Origin: CAWJFJ01 sp963800065
GTDB lineage: Bacteria > Actinomycetota > Acidimicrobiia > Acidimicrobiales > UBA8190
Reading direction: 5' to 3'
DNA: 64,000 bases
Assembly: GCA_963800065.1 (NCBI GenBank)
Contig: CAWCZO010000011.1
Location: 62,001 to 126,000 of the forward strand
Shown: one piece after another, positions 17,734 to 26,400 of the stretch
Position numbering within the stretch: the first letter of the stretch is position 1
How the letters are laid out: each line of letters begins with the position of its first letter
Made by a program: the position numbers and the translations under genes
The notes under the pieces: model-generated
The model's database searches: none
What the model was told of the DNA's origin: nothing
The model's input: the letters and a program-made list of their open reading frames with translations, nothing else

Positions 17734-17973
17734 CGCCGCCAGTCTCCCCGTCTCGACCATCGCCAACAAGCCACCGGTACCGACCCTCCGGCGTCAGTCT
17801 GTGAACCTCCTGTGATTCCACCGACATCCACATGGCTGTGGACAGGACCGGGCTGAGTGAACGAGGGGTGACGTCTTGGTGACAGGACGGCCATCGGCGT
17901 GCGATGGGAAGATGATTTTGGGCCCGGTGACGCCCGCCCCCCTGTGCATAAAGGTAGGGGCGGCGGCCGACTC

Positions 17974-19554
17974 TCAGTCCAGCGTGCTGATGAGGTGCTG
18001 ATAGTCCACGGAGAAGACGCTCAGAACGGGGCCGTCGCCCCGGAGGGTCTCCTGGTACTGGGCCTGGCTGGTCGACGTGGCCAGTTCCTCGAAGACCTGC
18101 TGGCAATGCGTCCCTTCGGACAGCACCAGGGACCTGGCCGAGGCGGCCCCCGACCCCACCGACACCGAGTCGAGCGTGCCGTCGAATGCGGCGAAGGCCG
18201 AGGCCACCGCCCGGTCCGCTCTTTTCAGGCAGGGCAGCGAACTCCCGCACGCCTTCGTCGTCGACTGGTAGGTCGTGACGGCGTTGTCGAGCGACACGTA
18301 GGCGGCCTGGATCTGAATGTTGGCTTCGAGGTTCTGGAGGGAGTGGTGCCCCAGCTGGCGGGCGATGTTCCCGATTCCGCCCAGGGATCCGAGAACGATG
18401 AAGACCACCATCAGTGCCTTGGCTCCCCCCTCGGTCAGGACCAGGCGCCACCGGGGATCATCGGCGGTCGACCCGGGGGTGGGATAGGTGGTCCCGCTCG
18501 GCGGGAGCGACGATCCCGCCGGTGCTCCGGGCCACCCTCCCGTCGAGTACGGCGACCCGCCCGTCGGATAGGGACCCGTCGGATAGGGAGTCGTCCACGC
18601 GCCGCCCGGTGTCGCCCCGCCCGGCGGCCCGGCCGTGGCCGCCGGTGGCGGCGCCGCTTCGCCGAGGGCCACGGCATGGGGATCGAGTTCCCAGAACCTG
18701 GTCCACGCTTCCCCCTGCTCCCCGATGGGCCATATCTGGGGAGGGGCACCGGGATCGGTGGCCGACCAGATGCCGCACACCGAGCGGTCATCGGAGTATC
18801 CCCACAGGTAGGCCGCCCCGCCGAAGGTGAAGGTCACTCCCGGCAATCTCGGCGCGGCGCCGTAGGCCGGGGCGGCGCCGTAGGCCGGGGCGGCGCCGTA
18901 GGCCGGGGCGGCGCCGTAGGCCGGGGCGGCGCCGTAGGCCGGGGCCGGCGCGGTGAATGTCTCCTTCTCGCCGAAGAGTCCCCATGGCCACTCCGAGGTG
19001 ATCATGGTGGCGTAGCCGTACGTTCTGGCCTGATAGCGCAGGACGGCGGAATAGGCCTGATACAACGACGGCGGCATCCGCCCCGTGATGAGGACGATCA
19101 CCCAGGCGACGATGGCGACGATGGTGAAGGCCCCGTACTGGACGATGTAGGCGAGAACGTAGGCGGGGAAGCCGAGAACGAGACGGAAGAGCACCGCCCA
19201 ACGATTCAAGCGACCCGGCTGGGCTGTGAGCCACACCGGAAAGCTGTCGTCGGGCTCGAGGGAGAACGGCGGGTACCGGTCGGTCAACAGGAACTCGTAG
19301 GCCGTCACGCGCATCTGCCACCGGAGGACACCGGGGAGGAAATCGGCTGCGAAACGCGGGAGTCTTCCCATGACGAGGGCACCAAACCAACCGATCACGA
19401 CCACGACGAAGGCGGCGACGCCGACGAAGAACAAGACGACGAACTGCGGGATGACGAGAATGAGACGGAAGAAGACGGTGAGCCGGCGCTGCTTGGTCGG
19501 CCCGGCGAAGGCCATCATGATGGGCGCCGCCGGCTGAGGGTCGTGGGTGGCCAA
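17974..19554 (-). CDS. DUF4389 membrane protein with APAYGA repeats
   Basis: This is a 526-residue membrane protein with a TTG start behind GAAGGGGGA. Residues about 20-60 and 125-160 hold the DUF4389 hydrophobic pairs (RLILVIPQFVVLFFVGVAAF; FRLVLGFPAYVLAYIVQYGA), each followed by RLPRF or a similar basic segment. Residues about 205-235 are five APAYGA-type repeats. A middle WD-like patch (AYLWGYSDDRSVCGIW) and a Pro/Gly/Thr-rich linker follow. One more membrane helix at about 383-402 (LMVVFIVLGSLGGIGN) precedes a C-terminal extracytoplasmic domain with a Cys pair (ACGSSLPC). It is a tandem paralogue of the gene at 19644-20807. The function of DUF4389 proteins is unknown. Confidence 0.83.
   Translation of the reverse strand: MATHDPQPAAPIMMAFAGPTKQRRLTVFFRLILVIPQFVVLFFVGVAAFVVVVIGWFGALVMGRLPRFAADFLPGVLRWQMRVTAYEFLLTDRYPPFSLEPDDSFPVWLTAQPGRLNRWAVLFRLVLGFPAYVLAYIVQYGAFTIVAIVAWVIVLITGRMPPSLYQAYSAVLRYQARTYGYATMITSEWPWGLFGEKETFTAPAPAYGAAPAYGAAPAYGAAPAYGAAPAYGAAPRLPGVTFTFGGAAYLWGYSDDRSVCGIWSATDPGAPPQIWPIGEQGEAWTRFWELDPHAVALGEAAPPPAATAGPPGGATPGGAWTTPYPTGPYPTGGSPYSTGGWPGAPAGSSLPPSGTTYPTPGSTADDPRWRLVLTEGGAKALMVVFIVLGSLGGIGNIARQLGHHSLQNLEANIQIQAAYVSLDNAVTTYQSTTKACGSSLPCLKRADRAVASAFAAFDGTLDSVSVGSGAASARSLVLSEGTHCQQVFEELATSTSQAQYQETLRGDGPVLSVFSVDYQHLISTLD
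18860..18949 (-). repeat. 18-bp tandem repeat, nearly five copies, encoding APAYGA
   Basis: The unit CCGTAGGCCGGGGCGGCG repeats in frame without change for four copies and most of a fifth. It encodes a flexible Ala/Pro/Tyr linker in the DUF4389 protein. The near-identity of the copies at DNA level points to recent slippage expansion. Confidence 0.9.
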
Positions 19555-19602
19555 GGGTTCCCCCTTCGAAACTCCGGCCCCCGGGAGAGACCGTCGTCAG
19601 CG

Positions 19603-19616
19603 CCAGTGTGACAGCC
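19603..19616 (-). promoter_or_regulatory. Shared 14-bp element upstream of DUF4389 gene 1
   Basis: GGCTGTCACACTGG on the minus strand lies 49 bases upstream of the TTG start at 19554. The identical 14-mer occurs upstream of the paralogue at 20874-20887. It may be a promoter core or operator. Confidence 0.4.
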
Positions 19617-19643
19617 CGACCCTCGGGCCGCGGCGATGGCGCC

Positions 19644-20807
19644 TCAACCGGGATCGTCCAGCAAGGTTCCCAGCGCCACGTAGTCCCGGTCGAAGCGGAT
19701 GAGGAGGCGGGGCAGGTTCGAATCCTCGATGGTCAACTGGTAATGATCGGCCGAAGACGACGCCGACAGCGTCTGGAAGTCCTCCTCGGCGCGGGTTCCG
19801 TCCGACACGAGGACCCGGCGCGCCGAGATGGCCGACGCCGGCACCGTCGTCGTCGAGAGACGACGGACGAAGGCGGAGAAGGCCCCGGACACCGTCTGGG
19901 CCGCCCCCGTGAGACAGCGCAGCGGTTGATCCGTGCCGGCGCAGGACCGCGTCCGGGACTCGTATCCGATCACCGCCGTGCTGAGCGACTGGTAGGCGCT
20001 CTGGACATGGGTCCCGGCCGCCTCCTCGGTCTGGAGCTGATGGTAGCGGGAGACGGTGGTGGCGACGTCGACCGAGACGACCGACGCCACACCCACGACG
20101 AGAACGAAGACGACGAGGTTCTTCGCCCGTGACGACAAGACGAGCCGCCAGTACGGGTCCTGCACCGGTGACGGGGGGGTCGGCTGCCAAGCCGGCACCG
20201 TGGCGCTCGTCTCGGGATCGCCGAGGAGCCCCCACGGGTACTGCGACGTGACCATGGTGAGGTAGCCGATCAGACGGGCCTCGTAACGGACGAAGGCGGC
20301 GAAGACCTGGAAGAGCGACGTGGGGAAGGAACCGTTCACCAGAACGGTGACCCAGGTGACGACGAGGACGACCCCGGCGATCCCGTAGGTCACGGTGGCC
20401 GCCACCACCGTGGCGGGAACGACGAGCAGGAGCCGGAAGGCCACCGCCCACCGGTTGAGCGCCCCCGGTCGGGCGGTGACCCGGACGGGGTAGGCGGCGT
20501 CGGAGAGGGAGAAGGGCGGATAGACGTCGGTCAGGAGGAACAGGTAGGCGTAGAGCCTGGTCTGCCAACGGAGGTAACCGGGGAGGAAGACGGCGGCGAA
20601 TCTCGGGAGCCGACCGAGGAAGAGGGCGCCGAACCATCCGGCCACGGTCACGGCCAGAGCCACCGGCCCGAGGACGACGAAGGCGACGAGATGGGGAACG
20701 GCGAGGACCGGTCGCGTCGCCACCGTGATCCGGCGCTGCTTCACCGGAGTGTCGAAAGCGACGAGGACCGGTGCCGGCAGCGGTCGGTCGACAGACGTCA
20801 CGACCAT
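19644..20807 (-). CDS. DUF4389 membrane protein (paralogue)
   Basis: This is a 387-residue paralogue of the preceding DUF4389 protein without the repeat and linker region. The two hydrophobic blocks are kept (VLAVPHLVAFVVLGPVALAV; FRLLLVVPATVVAATVTYGI), each preceded by RRIT- or NRWA-type segments, then GYLTMVTSQYPWGLLGDPE. A single later helix (NLVVFVLVVGVASVVSVDVA) leads to a C-terminal domain resembling that of the paralogue, again with one Cys pair (SCAGTDQPLRC). The ATG is at 20807. Both genes read leftward, with 89 bases between them. The pair arose by duplication, and one copy gained the repeat-rich linker. Function unknown. Confidence 0.82.
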   Translation of the reverse strand: MVVTSVDRPLPAPVLVAFDTPVKQRRITVATRPVLAVPHLVAFVVLGPVALAVTVAGWFGALFLGRLPRFAAVFLPGYLRWQTRLYAYLFLLTDVYPPFSLSDAAYPVRVTARPGALNRWAVAFRLLLVVPATVVAATVTYGIAGVVLVVTWVTVLVNGSFPTSLFQVFAAFVRYEARLIGYLTMVTSQYPWGLLGDPETSATVPAWQPTPPSPVQDPYWRLVLSSRAKNLVVFVLVVGVASVVSVDVATTVSRYHQLQTEEAAGTHVQSAYQSLSTAVIGYESRTRSCAGTDQPLRCLTGAAQTVSGAFSAFVRRLSTTTVPASAISARRVLVSDGTRAEEDFQTLSASSSADHYQLTIEDSNLPRLLIRFDRDYVALGTLLDDPG

Positions 20808-20873
20808 CGCGGCCCCCCTCCCGGACAGCCCCGCCGGTCATCACGCGTTCGACGGGACGAATTCTCTTCCCGC

Positions 20874-20887
20874 CCAGTGTGACAGCC
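20874..20887 (-). promoter_or_regulatory. Shared 14-bp element upstream of DUF4389 gene 2
   Basis: This is the same GGCTGTCACACTGG as at 19603-19616, here 66 bases upstream of the ATG at 20807. Its presence before both paralogues suggests a common regulator or promoter kept after duplication. Confidence 0.4.
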
Positions 20888-20990
20888 TCACCTGGCGCCG
20901 CGCACGGCCCGGACGCGCCTCACGACACGTCCGGGCCCGCCGCTACGACGCCGACACCACCGCCGTCGTCACTCCCATCACTTCCACCAC

Positions 20991-23359
20991 TCAAGCGGCG
21001 GCGACGATGTCCGAACGCGCCTCGGGACCGGTCCCCACGGTGGCGCCGGGTTGACCCAGCGCCGCCGAGAGGACCTCGCCGATCTCCTCGGCCAGATGGA
21101 AGGTCATCTGGTCGCGGACGCCCTCGGGGACGTCCTCGAGGTCCGGACCGTTGCGGGCCGGGAGGACGACCTCGGTCAGACCGGCCCGGTGGGCGGCCAG
21201 GACCTTCTGCTTCACCCCGCCGATGGGCAGGACCCGACCCTGGAGGGTGACCTCTCCGGTCATCCCCAGGACGGACTTCACCGGCTGGTCCCGCAGGAGA
21301 CTCACGAGGGCGGTGGTCATGGTGACACCGGCCGAGGGACCGTCCTTGGGAACGGCGCCGGCCGGGACGTGCAGATGGAAACGCCGGCCGGTGAACGCGC
21401 CGGAGTCGATCCCGAGCTCCGGTGCGTGGGACCGGACGTAGGAGAGGGCGATCTCGGCCGACTCCTTCATGACGTCGCCCAGTTGACCGGTCAGGGTGAG
21501 ACCCTCGGTGCCGTCCATCGACGTGGCCTCGATGAACAGGACGTCACCACCGGTACCGGTGACGGCCAGTCCGGTGGCCACCCCGGGAACGGCGGTCCGG
21601 TCGGCGGCTTCGAAGAAGAAGCGCGGCCGACCGAGCCAAGGGCGGACATCGTCCACCTCGACCGGCGCCGTCACCTCCTTCGACACCAGCTTCGTCGCCA
21701 CCTTGCGCAGGAGTCGCCCGATCTCGCGCTCGAGGTTCCTGACCCCGGCCTCACGGGTGTAGTCGGCCGAGATGGAACGCAGGGCGTCGTCGGTCACGAC
21801 CACCTCGTCGGGCCGCAGAGCCGAACGCTCCAGCTGGCGCCGCAGGAGGTGGTGACGGGCGATCGAGAGCTTCTCCTCCTCGGTGTAACCGTCGAGACGG
21901 ATGACCTCCATCCGGTCCAGGAGCGGTCCGGGGATGGTCTCCATGACATTGGCCGTGGAGAGGAAGAGGACCTTCGACAGGTCGAGCTCGACCTCGAGGT
22001 AGTGATCGCGGAAGGTGTGGTTCTGAGCCGGGTCGAGGACCTCGAGGAGAGCCGACGAGGGATCACCGCGGTAGTCGGAGCCGAGCTTGTCGACCTCGTC
22101 CAGGACGATCACCGGGTTCATGGTCCCCGCTTCGCGCAGCGCCCGGACGAGGCGGCCGGGCTGGGCGCCCACGTAGGTCCGGCGGTGGCCGCGGATCTCG
22201 GCCTCGTCACGGACGCCACCCAGCGAGACCCGGACGAACTTCCGTCCGAGGGCACGGGCCACCGACTCTCCGAGGGACGTCTTTCCCACGCCGGGCGGGC
22301 CGACGAGGGCGAGGATGGCGCCGGCGCCGCGACGACCCACGGGGACGAGGCCACGCTCGTGCTGGAGCGCCCGGACGGCCAAGTGCTCGAGGATGCGCTC
22401 CTTCACGTCGGTCAGCCCCTCGTGGTCCTCGTCGAGGATCCGGGCGGCGTCGGAGACGTCGAGGTTGTCCTCGGAGACGACGCCCCAGGGGACCTCCAGG
22501 ACGGTGTCCAGCCAGGTCCGGATCCACCCGTTCTCGGGGTTCTGCTCGGTCGTCCGATCGAGCTTGTCGATCTCGCGCAGGATGGCGCTGCGGACGTCGG
22601 CCGGCAGGTCGCGTCCCTCGATCTTCGCCCGGTAGTCGTCGACGGTGCCCTCGTCGGGTGTCCCGTCGAGCTCGTTGAGCTCCTTGCGGATGGCTTCGAG
22701 CTGACGGCGCAGGAGGAACTCGCGCTGGGTCTTCTCCATCCCCTCCTCGACGTTGGACTTGATCTGGTCGCGCAGCGTCAGGTCGGCGAAGGTCTCGCGG
22801 GCCCAGCCGATGACCAGCCGGAGCCGCGCCTCGACGTCGACGGTCTCGAGGACCTCGACCTTCTGGGCCAGCGAGAGGTCGGGTGAATAGCCGGAGAGAT
22901 CGGCCACCAGCGACGGCTCGGTCACCTCGCGCAGGCGCTCGGCCATCCGGCGCGCCCCCGGGTGATGAGGATGTTCTCGAGCACGGCCCGGTACTCGCGG
23001 GACAGCTCGGTCGCCTCGGACGTGACCGGTCCCTCGGTGACCGGTTCGACCTGCACCCACAGCGCGGTCCCGGTCCCGGGGACGGCCGTCCCCACGGTGA
23101 CACGCTCGGCCCCGCGGACGACCATGGCCCGCGGTCCGCCGGGGAGGTCGCCGACCTCCACGATCTCGGCCACCACGCCGACCGAGGAGTAGCGCCCGTC
23201 CACGTGGGGGACGAGGACGAGCCGCCCGCCGGCCGCGCCGGCGGCGTCGGCCGCCGCCCGGGCCTCCTCGGTCTCGAGGGCCAGGGTGAAGGCCATCCCC
23301 GGGAGGGCGACCCCCGAGGTCAGGGGGAGCAGGGGAAGGGTCTGGTTCAGTTCTGCCAT
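20991..23359 (-). CDS. lon: ATP-dependent Lon protease (endopeptidase La); frame broken by one base
   Basis: Lon degrades misfolded and regulatory proteins in the cytoplasm using ATP. The N-terminal domain runs from ATG 23359 (ELNQTLPLLPLTSGVALPGM) in one frame to ENILITRG. The rest continues in another frame from ARRMAERLREVTEPSLVADL. The break falls in a G-run (C5 on the plus strand, 22955-22959); one more G restores a 789-residue chain of normal Lon length. The ATPase (GPPGVGKTS, VIVLDEVDKLGSDYRGDP) and the protease domain (catalytic Ser in PKDGPSAG, Lys in GGVKQKVLAAHRAG) are intact. Such a conserved gene broken only in a homopolymer suggests a sequencing error. It is divergent from lhr. 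Confidence 0.88.
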
Positions 23360-23408
23360 GTCATCTCCATCGCCGAGGTGCCCTCCTACCGCCCGGGCAC
23401 CCTCTTTC

Positions 23409-23422
23409 GTTGCATATGCAAC
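23409..23422. promoter_or_regulatory. 14-bp perfect palindrome between lon and lhr
   Basis: GTTGCATATGCAAC is its own reverse complement and AT-richer than its surroundings. It lies 50 bases upstream of the lon start and 63 bases upstream of the lhr start, a position suited to an operator acting on both promoters. Confidence 0.5.
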
Positions 23423-23484
23423 CAATCGGCGGGGACGGGGATTCCCGGCCACCCCCGCCACACCCCGCCGGTACCCTGAGCAGG

Positions 23485-26400
23485 GTGAGCACCGCGCCCC
23501 CCGAGACGGGCCTCGACGGGTTCCACCCGGCCGTCGCCGCCTGGTTCTCCCGCCGGTTCCCGGGCGGCCCCACTCCCCCCCAGCTCGAGGGATGGCCCCT
23601 CATCCGGTCGGGGAGCGACACCCTCATCGCCGCCCCTACCGGGTCGGGAAAGACCCTGACCGGTTTCCTGGTGGCCATCGACGCCGCCTACCGGGCCCAC
23701 GACGCCGGCCGCCTGGCACCGGGGGTGACCCGCCTCGTCTACGTCTCGCCCCTGAAGGCGCTGGCCGTCGACATCCAGCAGAACCTGGAGGGACCCCTGG
23801 CCGAAATCGCCGAGGAGGCGGCCCGGCTCGGGCTGGCCGTCCCCCCCATCACGGTGGCCGTCCGGACGGGCGACACCACGGCCGGAGCGCGCGCGGCGAT
23901 GGTCAAGGACCCCCCGACCTTCATCGTGACCACCCCCGAGAGCCTCTACCTCCTGGTCACCGCCGGGCGCAGCCGGGCGGCGCTCGGACAGGTGGAGACG
24001 GTCATCGTCGACGAGATCCACGCCCTGGCCCGGGACAAGCGGGGATCGCACCTGGCCCTCACCCTGGAGCGCCTCGAGCACCTCCAGAGCGGTCCCCGGC
24101 CCCAGCGGATCGGGCTCTCGGCCACCCAACGGCCCATCGAACAGACGGCCCGGCTGCTCTCGGGCGTGGGTGAGAGCCGGTCGACCGCCATCGTCGACTG
24201 CGGGCACGCCCGGCGGCTCGACATCTCCATCGAGCTCCCCGGGACCGAGCTCTCGGCGGTGGCGTCCGCCGAGCAGTTCGGCGAGGTGATCGACCGCATC
24301 GCCGGGCACGTCCGCTCGCACCGGACGACCCTCGTCTTCGTGAACACGCGGCGGATGTCCGAGCGCCTGGCCCATCTCCTGGCCGAGCGGCTGGGACCGG
24401 ACCACGTGGCCGCCCACCACGGGAGCCTCTCGAAGGACCGCCGCCACCGGGTGGAGACCCGCCTGCGGGCCGGGGAGCTCCGGGCCCTGGTGGCCACGGC
24501 GTCGCTCGAGCTGGGGATCGACATCGGCCCCGTCGAGCTGGTCTGCCAGGTCGGTTCGCCCCGAGCCATCGCCACCCTCCTCCAGCGGGTCGGCCGGTCC
24601 AACCACACCCGTCTGGGGACTCCCGAGGGGATCCTCTTCCCGCTCACGCGCGACGAGCTCGTCGAGTGCGCGGCGCTGCTGGCGGCGGTCCGGGGAGGTC
24701 GCCTCGACGCCACCCACCCGCCCGTCGCCCCCCTCGACATCCTGGCCCAGCAGATCGTGGCCGAGGTGGCCGCCGCCGAGGAATGGGACGAGGGGGAACT
24801 CCTGGCGCTGGTCCGCCGGGCGGCCCCCTACGCCGAGCTGGCCGAGGCCGACTACGGGGCCGTCCTCGACCTCGCCTCCGAGGGGATCGCCACGGGGCGG
24901 GGGAAGCGGATGGCCTATCTCCACCGCGACCGGGTCAACTCCGTCCTCCGACCCAGACGCGGGGCCCGGCTGGCGGCCGTCACCTCCGGCGGGGCCATCG
25001 CCGAGGTGGGCGACTACCGGGTCATCCTGGACCCCGACGACACGCCGGTGGGGACGGTCAACGAGGACTTCGCCATCGAGTCCATGGTGGGTGACGTCTT
25101 CCTCCTGGGGACCCACTCCTGGAGGATCCGCCGGGTGACCCAAGGCGAGGTCCGGGTCACCGACGCCGAGGGGGCCCAGCCCACCATCCCCTTCTGGGTG
25201 GGCGAGGCCCCGAGTCGCACCGAGGAGCTCTCCGAGGAGGTCTCGGCCCTGCGCCGATCGGTGGGCCGGATCCTCTCCGGCGGCCCTGTCGACCCCGGCC
25301 CTGTCGACCCCGGCCCTGTCGACCCCGGCCCTGTCGACCCCGGCCCTGTCGACCCCGGCCCTGTCGACACCGCCACCGCGTCCGGCGCCGTCCCCGTCGA
25401 GGCCCGGCGGCGGGCGGCCGCGGCCTGGGTGGCCGGGGCCTGCGGGCTCGAGCCCGCCGACGCCCGGCAGCTGGTCGACTACATGGCCACCGGGCTCGGC
25501 GAACTCGGCGTTCTCCCCACGGCCGAGGAGATCGTCTTCGAACGCTTCTTCGACGAGGCCGGCGGGATGCAGATGGTCGTCCACGCCCCTCTCGGCGGCC
25601 GGATCAACAAAGCCCTCGGGCTGGCCCTGCGGAAGAAGTTCTGCGCCACCTTCGACTTCGAGCTGCAGGCGGCGGCCAACGACGACGCCGTCGTCCTCTC
25701 CCTCGGACCCCAGCACAGCTTCCCCCTGGAGAGCGCCCCGCGGCTGCTGCGGTCCGAGACGGCCGGGGCCGCCCTCGAGCAGGCGGTGCTGGCCTCGCCC
25801 ATGTTCAGCTCACGGTGGCGATGGAACCTGAACCGCTCGCTCGCCGTTCTCCGCTTCCGGGGGGGCAAGCGGAACCCCCTGCCCATCCAGCGGATGGAGT
25901 CCGACGACCTGATGGCGGCCGTCTTCCCCGCCCTGGCCGCCTGCCAGGAGAACGCGGCGGCGGGGCCCGTCCGGATTCCCGACCACGTCCTCGTGCGGCA
26001 AACCCTCGACGACTGCCTCCACGAGGCGATGGACGTGGACGGCCTGGTGGGCATGCTCGGCCGCCTCGAGACCGGGGCCATCGGGGTCCACTTCGTTGAG
26101 TCGACCGAACCGTCGGTGCTGTCCCACGAGATCCTGAACGGGAAGCCCTACACCTTCCTCGACGACGCACCGCTGGAGGAGCGCCGGACCCGGGCCGTCC
26201 AGATGCGCCGCGGGCTCCCCCTCCAGTCGGAGGCCCTGGCCGCCCTCGACCCCGACGCCGTCGAGCGGGTCCGCCACGAGGCGGCGCCCGACATCCGGGA
26301 TCCCGAGGAGCTTCACGATCTCCTGCTCTCTCTCGTCGTCCTGCGACCGGTGGCCGAACACCGGGCCTGGTTCGACGCCCTGACGGCGACGGGCCGGGCC

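Noticed and set aside
18860..18949. CRISPR-like look of the repeat block
   Set aside because: Units are contiguous without spacers and in frame within a gene. The same applies to 25282-25371.
19715..19725. GGTTCGAATCC, a typical T-arm sequence of tRNA
   Set aside because: It lies in the coding sequence of a DUF4389 gene, no 5-bp stem flanks it, and there is no acceptor or anticodon arm in place.
23360..23484. Upstream in-frame extension of lhr to 23410
   Set aside because: The first 25 codons are Pro/Arg-rich noise and would place the start within the palindrome; GTG 23485 begins the conserved region.
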